From positions 131,928 to 195,927 of the forward strand of contig DASUGU010000024.1 of NCBI GenBank assembly GCA_036273855.1: a DNA stretch of 64,000 nucleotides, written 5' to 3'. Source of the DNA: DATEPR01 sp036273855. Its GTDB lineage: Bacteria > Actinomycetota > Actinomycetes > Mycobacteriales > Pseudonocardiaceae. The notes under the pieces are model-generated. The model had not been told where the DNA came from and did no database searches. It saw only the letters and a program-made list of their open reading frames with translations. This document shows, piece by piece, positions 36,044 through 43,357 of this stretch. The stretch's first letter is position 1, and every line of letters begins with the position of its first letter. Both the position numbers and the translations under genes were made by a program.

Positions 36044-36150
36044 GACGCCAGCATGACGTCACGGATGACGCCATGTCAAGGCCTCGTGGCGTCACGATGA
36101 CGCCGCGATGCTGTCGTGATGCCGCCGTGATGATGTCATCCGTGCGTCAC
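36042..36150 (-). promoter_or_regulatory. Repeated TGACGYCA half-sites upstream of the RHH operon
   Basis: The 110 bp around and upstream of the RHH start hold at least six TGACG/CGTCA elements: ATGACGCC at 36042, ATGACGTCA at 36053, ATGACGCC at 36065, GGCGTCA at 36088, ATGACGCC at 36097 and the palindromic TGATGTCA-type site at 36131, then GCGTCA at 36144. The first three are spaced 11-12 bp, one helical turn, so they face the same side of DNA. This is the pattern expected for cooperative binding of ribbon-helix-helix dimers. The neighbouring thyX start (36224) may share this region. Confidence 0.65.
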
Positions 36151-36223
36151 GGGTGAGTCGTCGGAGGGTGCGGTTAGGCTGGCTGAGCAGCGGGACCAGG
36201 GTGGTGCAGAGGGGAGTACGGCC

Positions 36224-36976
36224 GTGACCGAAACGGTGGCACCCAAGGTAGTGCTGATCGGCAAAACCGAGTTCTTCCCACCGCCCGACGTACCGTGGGT
36301 GACCGACTCGGACGGTGGCGAGGCGCTGGCCGAGTTCGCCGGCCGGGCGTGTTACCAGTCGTGGCGCAAGCCCAACCCGGCCACCGCCACCAACGCCGGC
36401 TACCTGCGGCACATCCTGGAGGTCGGCCACCTGTCGGTGCTGGAACACGGCTCCGTCACGTTCTACCTGACCGGCGTCTCCCGGTCACTGACCCACGAGC
36501 TGATCCGGCACCGCCACTTCTCGTACTCGCAGCTCTCCCAACGTTACGTGCCGGAGAAGCGCGCGGCGATGGTCGAGCCCGAGGTCATCGCGTCGGATCC
36601 GGTGCTGCACGAGAAGTTCCAGGCCGCCGCCGAGGCCGGCGTCGCCGCATACAACGACCTGCTCGCCGGGCTGGAGGAGCGGTTCGCCGACGAGCCCAAC
36701 CCGACGCTGCGCCGCAAGCAGGCCCGCCAGGCCGCCCGCGCGGTACTGCCCAACGCCACCGAGACGCGCATCGTGGTGACCGGGAACTACCGGGCGTGGC
36801 GTCACTTCATCGCCATGCGCGCCACCGAGCACGCCGACGTGGAGATCCGCTCGCTGGCCGTGGAATGCCTGCGGCAGTTGCAGAAGGCCGCGGCGAACGT
36901 CTTCGACGACTTCGCCATCTCGACGCTGCCGGACGGCACGGAAGTCGCCGCCAGCCCGTTCGTCACCGAGGGCTGA
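36224..36976 (+). CDS. thyX: FAD-dependent thymidylate synthase ThyX
   Basis: A 250-residue flavin-dependent thymidylate synthase that makes dTMP from dUMP using CH2-H4folate and NADPH. The signature RHRHFSYSQLSQR (RHRxxSxxxxSxR) is complete, and the flanking helices (LEHGSVTFYLTGVSRSLTHELI; RQAARAVLPNATETRIVVTGNYRAWRHF) are typical. The GTG at 36224 has no strong Shine-Dalgarno (AGAGGGGAGT upstream). It precedes an ACT-domain gene with a 2-base gap. It is divergent from the RHH gene. Confidence 0.95.
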   Translation: MTETVAPKVVLIGKTEFFPPPDVPWVTDSDGGEALAEFAGRACYQSWRKPNPATATNAGYLRHILEVGHLSVLEHGSVTFYLTGVSRSLTHELIRHRHFSYSQLSQRYVPEKRAAMVEPEVIASDPVLHEKFQAAAEAGVAAYNDLLAGLEERFADEPNPTLRRKQARQAARAVLPNATETRIVVTGNYRAWRHFIAMRATEHADVEIRSLAVECLRQLQKAAANVFDDFAISTLPDGTEVAASPFVTEG

Positions 36977-36978
36977 GC

Positions 36979-37371
36979 GTGCGCAGGCTCACCGTCGACA
37001 TCCGGCCGGGTGCGTACACCGTCGTCCGGCTGCCCGGCGACGCGCCGCTACCGGCCGGGCTGGTGGAGGGCACCACCGACGACCTGGTGTCGGTCACCAG
37101 GACGCGCGAGGAGCTGTCCGTGGTGTGCCGCACCGAGTCAGCCGTCCCGGCGGACCAGGCCGAGCACGGCTGGCGGCTGCTCACCGTGCGCGGGCCGATG
37201 GAGTTCACGCTCACCGGGATCACCGCGGCCGTGTCCGGTGCACTGGCCGCCGCGGGCGTCCCGCTGTTCGCACTGTCCACTTTCGACACCGATCACCTGC
37301 TGGTGAAGGACGACGACCTGGTCAGGGCCACCACCGCGCTGCGCGACGCCGGTCACGAAGTCGTCGGGTAG
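36979..37371 (+). CDS. ACT-domain protein (CASTOR-type)
   Basis: A 130-residue protein. It has two small domains ending in an ACT-like fold (RLLTVRGPMEFTLTGITAAVSGALAAAGVPLFALSTFDTDHLLVKDDDL, about 64-112). Proteins of this kind bind amino acids, and the eukaryotic CASTOR arginine sensors share this fold. The ligand here is unknown. The GTG at 36979 is two bases after the thyX stop; the frame is open long before but within thyX. It is probably co-transcribed with thyX and followed 9 bp later by a TIGR03085 gene. Confidence 0.8.
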   Translation: MRRLTVDIRPGAYTVVRLPGDAPLPAGLVEGTTDDLVSVTRTREELSVVCRTESAVPADQAEHGWRLLTVRGPMEFTLTGITAAVSGALAAAGVPLFALSTFDTDHLLVKDDDLVRATTALRDAGHEVVG

Positions 37372-37380
37372 CGTACGGCC

Positions 37381-38007
37381 ATGGGCATCGCGACGGACGA
37401 GCGCAGCGCGCTGAGTGATCTGTTCGACGAACTCGGTCCGGACGCGGCGACCCTCTGCGAGGGCTGGCAGGCCAGGGATCTGGCGGCACATCTGGTGCTG
37501 CGCGACCGCAGGCCGGACGCGGCGGCCGGCATCGCGATCAAGGCGGTGGCCGGCCGCACCGAGCGGGTCCAGCGCACCATCGCCGCGCGGCCCTGGGCCG
37601 AACTCGTCGACCAGGTGCGTAACGGACCGCCAGCGTGGTCGCCGTTCCGCCTGCCCGGCCTCGGCGACCTGGTCAACGGCGCGGAGTACTTCGTGCACCA
37701 CGAGGATCTCCGCCGCGGCCAGCCGGACTGGGAGCCAAGGCCGGCCGACGCAGCGCGGGACGAAGCCGTGTGGAAGGCCGCGCGGATGACCGGCCGACTG
37801 GCCTATCGCCGCAGCCCGGTCGGTGTTCTGCTGCGTCGCCCCGACGGCGCGGAGTCGGCCGTGCATCGTGGTCCGGACACGGTCGCGATCATCGGTGAAC
37901 CGGGTGAACTGCTGCTGCACATGTTCGGCCGCGACGCCGTTCGGGTTTCTTTTGACGGTGATCAGCGCTCGATCGCCATCGTGCAGGGCTTGGACCGCGC
38001 CTTTTGA
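37381..38007 (+). CDS. TIGR03085-family DinB/MDMPI-like protein
   Basis: A 208-residue protein of the TIGR03085 group, with the maleylpyruvate-isomerase N-terminal (DinB-like four-helix) fold. The start GIATDERSALSDLFDELGPDAATLCEGWQARDLAAHLVLRD has the family's characteristic helix and histidine, and FVHHEDLRRGQP contributes the metal-site histidines. It is widespread in actinobacteria; thiol-dependent (mycothiol) chemistry is suspected but not shown. The ATG at 37381 follows the ACT gene by 9 bp. Confidence 0.85.
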   Translation: MGIATDERSALSDLFDELGPDAATLCEGWQARDLAAHLVLRDRRPDAAAGIAIKAVAGRTERVQRTIAARPWAELVDQVRNGPPAWSPFRLPGLGDLVNGAEYFVHHEDLRRGQPDWEPRPADAARDEAVWKAARMTGRLAYRRSPVGVLLRRPDGAESAVHRGPDTVAIIGEPGELLLHMFGRDAVRVSFDGDQRSIAIVQGLDRAF

Positions 38008-38058
38008 GCGTTCCAGGCGCGTTGAAAGTTACGGTCGTGGCGGCAGGTTCGGTGATCG

Positions 38059-38080
38059 GAGCGAATCTTCGCTCTTGACA
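38059..38080 (+). promoter_or_regulatory. Palindromic operator abutting a TTGACA box upstream of the LacI gene
   Basis: The perfect 16-bp palindrome GAGCGAATCTTCGCTC (38059-38074) is followed immediately by TTGACA (38075-38080), a consensus -35 hexamer. No good -10 is seen at 17 bp. The site lies 74 bp before the LacI-family start. An inverted repeat of this kind at a promoter is typical of autoregulated LacI repressors; the binding itself is inference. Confidence 0.6.
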
Positions 38081-38153
38081 GAAGGTCGCCATTGCCGGAC
38101 TCTCCGTGCAGGACTTCGACGCGCTGGCCGGCGACAGCGGAGAAGGAGTGCCA

Positions 38154-39194
38154 ATGGAGGCACCTACATACCGCGGTTCGTCGTCGGCAGAGGTACGCAA
38201 GCCAACGCTCGCTGAGGTGGCGAGACGTGCTGGCGTGTCCACCGCGACAGCGTCCCGGGTACTCAACCGGTCCGCGCCGGTCAGCGTCAGCACGCTGGCC
38301 AGAGTCGAACGCGCGGTGCGAGAACTGGGCTATGTCAGGCATCGCGCACCCAGCGCGACCGCCCGCGACACGGGGGCGGTATCGGTCGTCGTATTCGACG
38401 ACATGGTTCACTACCAATCCGACGCGTTCTATTCCCGAGTACTGGTGGGAGCGGAACGGGAAGTGGTGCGTGCCGGCCGGGAACTGGTCGTGCTCACTGC
38501 GTTACGACATTCTCCGCGTGATTCTCTGCTGCGTTTTCTGTGCGGCGGTCACGTCGACGGTGTCGTCATGGTCGGTATGCGGGACGACGACACTCCGGCC
38601 CAACTGGTGCGGGCGGCCGGAGTGCCCGTGGTCTGCCTCGGCGGACCACATCTGTCCGACGACCTGCCGTCCGTCGACGCCGACAACAAAGGTGGCGCGA
38701 AACAAGCGGTAACCCATCTGATCAAATCCGGTCGCAGATCCATCGCCACCATTGCCGGACCGAGGGACATGGTGGCGGCGTCGGACCGGTTGACCGGTTA
38801 CCGGCAGGCGATGGAGGAGGCGGGAATGGAACCGGCCGGCGTGGTCTGCCGGGGCGATTTCACCGCGTCGTCCGGCGAGCACGCCATGCTCCGGCTGCTG
38901 GACCGGCACCCGGACGTGGACGCGGTGTTCGCCGCGTCGGACATGATGGCGTTGGGCGCACTGCGTGCCCTGCACCGATTAGGCGTCCGTGTGCCGGACT
39001 ACGTTGCCGTCGTCGGGTTCGACGACGCGGCGCTGGCCAGGCACACGGTCCCGCTGCTGACCACGGTCCGGCAGCCCGTCGAGGAGATGGGCGCGCGCTC
39101 GGTGGTCGAGGTGCTGGACGCGGACAGCGCGAGCGCGGTCGGCGACCGGCGGGTCGTCATGCCCACCACGCTGGTACTCCGAGATTCCGCCTGA
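38154..39194 (+). CDS. LacI-family transcriptional regulator
   Basis: A 346-residue LacI-type repressor. The N-terminal HTH and hinge (PTLAEVARRAGVSTATASRVLNRSAPVSVSTLARVERAVRELGYVRH) has the recognition helix and the usual RVL segment. The core is a periplasmic-binding-protein fold ending FAASDMMALGALRALHRLGVRVPDYVAVVGFDDAALARHTVPLLTTVRQP, typical of sugar-responsive members. The effector is unknown. The ATG at 38154 follows GAAGGAG. No sugar transporter or glycosidase is adjacent; the GH48 cellulase is 8 kb downstream. A palindrome overlaps the promoter upstream. Confidence 0.9.
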   Translation: MEAPTYRGSSSAEVRKPTLAEVARRAGVSTATASRVLNRSAPVSVSTLARVERAVRELGYVRHRAPSATARDTGAVSVVVFDDMVHYQSDAFYSRVLVGAEREVVRAGRELVVLTALRHSPRDSLLRFLCGGHVDGVVMVGMRDDDTPAQLVRAAGVPVVCLGGPHLSDDLPSVDADNKGGAKQAVTHLIKSGRRSIATIAGPRDMVAASDRLTGYRQAMEEAGMEPAGVVCRGDFTASSGEHAMLRLLDRHPDVDAVFAASDMMALGALRALHRLGVRVPDYVAVVGFDDAALARHTVPLLTTVRQPVEEMGARSVVEVLDADSASAVGDRRVVMPTTLVLRDSA

Positions 39195-39277
39195 GCATTC
39201 CGCTAAGGTGGCCCGCGGGTCGGCATTCGGCCGACGAATGCCGACCCGTCGCGCGGGCGAGCGGAGGGGGCGACGGC

Positions 39278-40066
39278 GTGGCTCGGGGATTCGAGTGCAC
39301 ATTTTTGGAACTGGACGCCATCGGCGACGCACTGGACCTGGATCTGCGGCAGTTTCCGTTCCAGTTCCCGGTGCACGGTGAATTCATCGAAGAACGGATC
39401 CGGCTGCTGGAGGCGGCCCACGACTCGCTCACCGGCAAGGGCCTGATCGACGGGCCCCGGTTCGTGCCCGAGGTCGAGGACCTGCTCGGCCTGTTCGCCC
39501 GGGGGACTGTGGCGATCGCCGTGGTCGGCAGCGTCGACGGCGAGGGCCTGTGCGCCAGGGCCGTGACCGACAACCGGTTCGGCGTCCTCGCCGTGCAACA
39601 CGGCCAGGCCATCACCTTCGACCCGGTCACGCCGGCGTCCCTGGTGCGGGCGACCGTGGGCCTGCTGCCCGCCGCCCGACCCGGCCCCGGCAGTTCGGTG
39701 ATGATCACCGACGACCAGCCGATCCCGGCCGGCCGGCACCGGGCGCGCGACGAGGACCTGTCCGACCGCCGGTACCTCCAGGCCGGCCGGTCCGGCACCG
39801 GCGGCTCCGGTGCCAACCAGCGCGCCATCGTCGACGAGATCATGCGCCGGCCGAGGCTCGGCAGCGGCTATCTGACGGTCACCACCCGCAACCGCAACGG
39901 CCGGGAGAGCGAGCCGATGACCATGAACTGGCTGGACACCGACGCGGGCCGCTACGCCGTCCTCCCGTCGATCGGCCCGGACGGCCGCACCCACGTCACG
40001 TACACCCCTGCTGACCAGGCAAGAATCGACCAGAGCCTGAGACGGCTGGTGGACCTGGCCACCTGA
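39278..40066 (+). CDS. EspG-family ESX (type VII) secretion-associated protein
   Basis: A 262-residue EspG-like protein. It begins GFECTFLELDAIGDALDLDLRQFPFQFPVHG, the usual actinobacterial EspG N-terminus, and later has RRPRLGSGYLTVTTRNRNGRES and a C-terminal DTDAGRYAVLPSIGP segment. In mycobacteria EspG chaperones bind PE-PPE dimers for type VII export (established). The GTG at 39278 follows GCGGAGGGG. It begins a same-strand series with a small helical protein, a DUF3558 lipoprotein and a PPE-like protein. No EccC, EccD or EspR-type core gene is in the window, so the secretion apparatus must be elsewhere. Confidence 0.85.
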   Translation: MARGFECTFLELDAIGDALDLDLRQFPFQFPVHGEFIEERIRLLEAAHDSLTGKGLIDGPRFVPEVEDLLGLFARGTVAIAVVGSVDGEGLCARAVTDNRFGVLAVQHGQAITFDPVTPASLVRATVGLLPAARPGPGSSVMITDDQPIPAGRHRARDEDLSDRRYLQAGRSGTGGSGANQRAIVDEIMRRPRLGSGYLTVTTRNRNGRESEPMTMNWLDTDAGRYAVLPSIGPDGRTHVTYTPADQARIDQSLRRLVDLAT

Positions 40067-40167
40067 TCGGGTGACGATCTCGAACTTTCGGGAACCGGAC
40101 ACCCGGTGGGATGCGTCTTGCTACCGTGTTCTCACGCTGAGTGTGACCGTGGGGAGGGTGATCGACG

Positions 40168-40581
40168 ATGTTCGCGCCAGAGGCCGGCGGCGGTGGCGGA
40201 AGCGCGGGCTTCCAGGGCATCACGACGGCGGTGGACAGCCTGGTGGCTGCCGGCAGCGCGGGTTTCGCGCTGAGCGAGAACGGCGGCCAGCCCCTGATCG
40301 CCGCCATCCAGTCCCTCCAGACCGAGGTGCGGAACGCGTTGGCCCACTCGCAGGTGCTCGAGGACCAGCCGAAGTTGGGTTCGACACCCAATGCCAAGGT
40401 CTACAAGCCATTTCTGGCCAGCATCGCCACCGATCCGGACCAGGGCGCCATGGTGGTGCTGACCAAACTGCAGGACGACCTGAACCGGGCCGAAGCTGTC
40501 ATCAAGCAAGCGATGAAGAACTTCGACGAGGCTGACACGAATTCCGCGGCGAACGTCAACAACACGGGGATCTGGACCTGA
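40168..40581 (+). CDS. Small helical protein of the EspG/PPE cluster
   Basis: A 137-residue Ala/Gly-rich protein, mostly helical and without cysteines or a signal peptide. Features: LVAAGSAGFALSENGGQPLIAAIQSLQTEVRNALAHSQVL, and a conserved DQGAMVVLTKLQDDLNRAEAVIKQAMKNFDEAD segment. It resembles WXG100-sized secreted partners of ESX systems but lacks a WXG motif. Position between an EspG-like and a DUF3558 gene in the same strand suggests a secreted partner or chaperone. Family name not recognised. Confidence 0.7.
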   Translation: MFAPEAGGGGGSAGFQGITTAVDSLVAAGSAGFALSENGGQPLIAAIQSLQTEVRNALAHSQVLEDQPKLGSTPNAKVYKPFLASIATDPDQGAMVVLTKLQDDLNRAEAVIKQAMKNFDEADTNSAANVNNTGIWT

Positions 40582-40601
40582 TCGAGGTGCGAGGGAACTA
40601 C

Positions 40602-41147
40602 GTGAAGCGTCTCGTCATGCTGGCCGGCATGGCTACCTTGACCATCGGACTTGCCGCGTGCACCGGGGGGCCCACACTGGGCCAGCCGACCGCGGCGCCT
40701 ACCGGTGGCGCATCCAGTGCCGGTCAGGACACGGCACCCGTGAGCCCGTCTTCCTCCGCGGGTGGACTGCCGGTCAGCCAGCCGTGCTCATTGGTGTCCG
40801 CAGCGCAACTGTCGGAGCTCGGTGTCACCGCTCAGCCGACCAAGGAGCAGGTGGGCACGGCGCCCAGCTGCGACGTGGAGACCGATCAGGACACCATCAT
40901 CCTGAGCATCCGCACGAACGGCGGACTCGACAGCTTCACCGAAGCCGCGACCGGTGGCCCGGTACATGCCACGACGGTGGGATCGCACCAAGCGAAACAA
41001 TCCGTGGGTAACAGCCGGTCGTGCATCATCGCGATCGGCGTCACGGCGTCGTCCCGAGTGGAAGTGACCGTGACCGGGAACGGGGACACCGATCCCTGTC
41101 CCGTTGCGCAGACCGTGGCCAAAGACGTCGAACCGAACTTGCCGTGA
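40602..41147 (+). CDS. DUF3558 lipoprotein
   Basis: A 181-residue lipoprotein. The signal has a lipobox (MLAGMATLTIGLAAC), followed by a Ser/Thr/Ala/Pro linker and a DUF3558 domain with paired cysteines (QPCSLVSAAQL, PSCDVETDQ, SRSCIIAIGV, DPCPVAQ). DUF3558 proteins are common near ESX accessory genes in Pseudonocardiaceae; their function is unknown. The GTG at 40602 is chosen because GAGGG precedes it and the lipobox is at the right distance; an in-frame GTG at 40587 is also possible. Confidence 0.86.
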   Translation: MKRLVMLAGMATLTIGLAACTGGPTLGQPTAAPTGGASSAGQDTAPVSPSSSAGGLPVSQPCSLVSAAQLSELGVTAQPTKEQVGTAPSCDVETDQDTIILSIRTNGGLDSFTEAATGGPVHATTVGSHQAKQSVGNSRSCIIAIGVTASSRVEVTVTGNGDTDPCPVAQTVAKDVEPNLP

Positions 41148-41160
41148 AGGTGGGGAGACC

Positions 41161-42699
41161 ATGACGGGGAACGGAGTGCCGGATCCGGGCAAGTCGGCGA
41201 CCAGCAACGCCTACCAGCACTGGCACCTGCATCACTATCACGACGTCAAGAACGTCAATCAGGTCGACCAGGCGGCGCTGAAGCGTGACCGGACCAAGTT
41301 CGGGCCGTTCGGGCCGCTGGTGCACAAGTTCGAGGGCACCGACGAGGTCAGTGACCAGCTCAGCTCGACGGCGAAGGGCCTGAAGCAGGGGTTGACCATG
41401 CGGTCGGCGCCGGCCGCCGCGGGTGCCTACTACCCCGGCATCCCGCACGACACGTTGTACGACAGCGTGACCAACGGGGTCAGCCCGGACCAGGTCGGTC
41501 AGGTCAGTGACACCTGGGTGAGCATCGGCAACGGCCTGACCAACCTGCAGGACACGGTCGCGAGGGGGATCGCGAGCAGTGAGGTGACCTGGCAGGGCAA
41601 CTCGGGTGACCAGGCCCGCAAGTCGATCGCCACCCTGGGCAACAACGCCGGCCAGGCCGGGCAGGCGTCGCAGTTGGCCGGTGTGCTGTCCGGGCAGCAG
41701 TCCGAGGCGTTGCAGTCGGCGAAGAACTCGATTCCGAAGCCGCCGAATCCGCCGTTCGACCCTCAGTCCGCGCAGGCGAACCTGCAGACCATCACCAATC
41801 CGGCGGCTTTCGCCGCGCAGGCTTCGAAGGACGCGGCGACGGCGGCGACACAGAAGGCGTCGCACCAACTCGCCGCGCACATCGTGCAGCAGTACGACCA
41901 CACGGTCGCGCAGACCTCGGCGAACATGCCCGCGTTCGCGCCCGCCCCGCCCAAGGCCAAGACGCCGCCCCCGAACAGTGGCGGGCCCGTGACGCCGCCC
42001 AGTGGGGGCGGCACCCCGCCCGGTGGTGGTGGCAGCCTGCCTCCGATGAGCGGCGGTCCGATCGTGCGGACGCCGACCGGACCCACCGGACCGGGCGGCG
42101 GTGGCAAGCACGTCATCGGCACACCGGTCGAGGTCGATCCGCACAATCCCCTGCCCCAGCCGGTCGGCCCGCCCAACACGACCACGACACAGAGCTACAA
42201 CCCGCCGCCGATGACCACCGGGCCCGGCGGACCCATCACGTCGCCACCCGGTGGTGGCGGCACGGCCGGGTTCGGCGGCGCCGGTGGTGGCTCCGGCGGC
42301 GGCATGTTCGGCGGTCCGATGGGCGGCGGCATGGCCGGCTTCGGTAGCGGTGCCGGCGGTTTCGGCGGCAGTGGCGGTAGTGCCAGCGGCGGCTTCGGTG
42401 CCGGCGGCGCACGGTCCGGGATCGGGTCCGGTGGGCTCGGTGCCGGGTCGGAGAGCTCGGCCGGCGGCTCGCGGTCCGGTGTGGGTGCCGGTTCGGCGGC
42501 GGCCGAGGAGTCCGCGATGGCCGAGGGCGGTGCCGGTGGCCGTGGTGGCGCGAGCGGCGGGATGCCGATGGGTGCCGGTGGCCGTGGTGGTCGCGGCGGC
42601 GAGGACGGCGAGCACCGCAGGCCGTCGTGGTTGCTGGAGACCGACGAGGGCATCTTCGGCACCGACGAGCGGACCGCACCACCGGTGATCGGCGAGTAG
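41161..42699 (+). CDS. PPE-like type VII-associated protein with Gly-rich C-terminus
   Basis: A 512-residue protein. The N-terminal half is helical, with the motif SEVTWQGNSGDQARKSI (a WXG in the position used by PPE/WXG100 helical hairpins) and later NPAAFAAQASKDAATAATQKASHQ. From about residue 260 it is disordered: proline-rich (APPKAKTPPPNSGGP), then Gly/Ser-rich (GGAGGGSGGGMFGGPMGGG), ending EHRRPSWLLETDEGIFGTDERTAPPVIGE, a C-terminal tail shared by other actinobacterial ESX-linked proteins. Likely a substrate of, or structural partner in, type VII secretion (inference). A strong hairpin after the stop probably ends the cluster transcript. Confidence 0.82.
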   Translation: MTGNGVPDPGKSATSNAYQHWHLHHYHDVKNVNQVDQAALKRDRTKFGPFGPLVHKFEGTDEVSDQLSSTAKGLKQGLTMRSAPAAAGAYYPGIPHDTLYDSVTNGVSPDQVGQVSDTWVSIGNGLTNLQDTVARGIASSEVTWQGNSGDQARKSIATLGNNAGQAGQASQLAGVLSGQQSEALQSAKNSIPKPPNPPFDPQSAQANLQTITNPAAFAAQASKDAATAATQKASHQLAAHIVQQYDHTVAQTSANMPAFAPAPPKAKTPPPNSGGPVTPPSGGGTPPGGGGSLPPMSGGPIVRTPTGPTGPGGGGKHVIGTPVEVDPHNPLPQPVGPPNTTTTQSYNPPPMTTGPGGPITSPPGGGGTAGFGGAGGGSGGGMFGGPMGGGMAGFGSGAGGFGGSGGSASGGFGAGGARSGIGSGGLGAGSESSAGGSRSGVGAGSAAAEESAMAEGGAGGRGGASGGMPMGAGGRGGRGGEDGEHRRPSWLLETDEGIFGTDERTAPPVIGE

Positions 42700-42711
42700 A
42701 CCAACTCAGCA

Positions 42712-42745
42712 GACGGCCTGTCGATGATCTCATCGACAGGCCGTC
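42712..42745 (+). terminator. Strong hairpin terminator after the PPE-like gene
   Basis: A perfect 16-bp inverted repeat (GACGGCCTGTCGATGA at 42712-42727, loop TC, TCATCGACAGGCCGTC at 42730-42745) followed by GGTGCTTTGT, a weak T-rich tail. It is 13 bp after the PPE-like stop. One of the clearest terminators in the window. Confidence 0.88.
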
Positions 42746-42746
42746 G

Positions 42747-42878
42747 GTGCTTTGTGGATCACCGGAGCTCGACGCTCTCCGTCGCCATCACCAGTGGCTG
42801 CTCGACGAACGGGACCGGCTGGACCGGCTGGTGCACACCGTCGCCCACACCATTGCCCAACTCGAAGGGGGAACCACC
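42747..42878 (+). other. In-frame remnant of a MerR dimerisation helix
   Basis: The 132 bases before the TipAS start, in the same frame, encode PELDALRRHHQWLLDERDRLDRLVHTVAHTIAQLEGG. This matches the long dimerisation helix that joins the HTH and the TipAS domain in TipA-type MerR regulators (for example LRRQHELLLDRIERL in typical members). The HTH itself is absent; the reading frame upstream is the terminator hairpin. A GTG at 42747 could still start translation but has no ribosome-binding site. Confidence 0.6.
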
Positions 42879-43310
42879 ATGCCCGCGGAGGAACTGTTCG
42901 ACGGCTTCAACTTCAACAGGGAAACGCTGACCCGCCTGGAAGCCATCGCCGTCGAACGCGCGGGAGACGACGTCCGGCCGTACTTCGACGAGATCAAGCA
43001 ACGCACCGAGAACTGGAGTGTGCAGGACTACCAGGCCGCACAACAGGAAGCCACCGACATCGAACGCCGGCTGCTGGCACTCGTGCAGGACGACGTCGCC
43101 GCTGGCGACCCACGGGTCCTCGCCGTCCTCGACGAGGACTTCGCAAGCCAGAGCCGGTTCTGGACCCCCAATCGGGACACGTACGCCCAACTCGGCCAGG
43201 CCTTCGTCGACACCCCCGAGTTGCGGGCACACCTCGACGCCCAGCGTCCGCGCCTGGCCGAGTACGTGCGTGACGGCATGGCCGCCTACGCCCAGGCGCG
43301 GCTGAGCTGA
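42879..43310 (+). CDS. Stand-alone TipAS (antibiotic-recognition) domain protein
   Basis: A 143-residue TipAS-type domain (PAEELFDGFNFNRETLTRLEAIAVERAGDD... VLAVLDEDFASQSRFWTPNRDTYAQLGQAFVDTPELRAHLDAQRPRLAEYVRDGMAAYAQARLS). In full-length TipA proteins this domain binds thiopeptide or other drugs and activates transcription through an N-terminal MerR HTH. Here a good Shine-Dalgarno (AAGGGGGA) and ATG start the domain alone. The coding frame upstream retains the dimerisation helix but not the HTH. It may be a drug-binding (sequestering) protein, like the natural TipAS product, or a decayed gene. Confidence 0.78.
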   Translation: MPAEELFDGFNFNRETLTRLEAIAVERAGDDVRPYFDEIKQRTENWSVQDYQAAQQEATDIERRLLALVQDDVAAGDPRVLAVLDEDFASQSRFWTPNRDTYAQLGQAFVDTPELRAHLDAQRPRLAEYVRDGMAAYAQARLS

Positions 43311-43357
43311 CCGGGACGTGGGTGTCGCGGGCCGTCCGCGACACCCACGGCGCCGTG

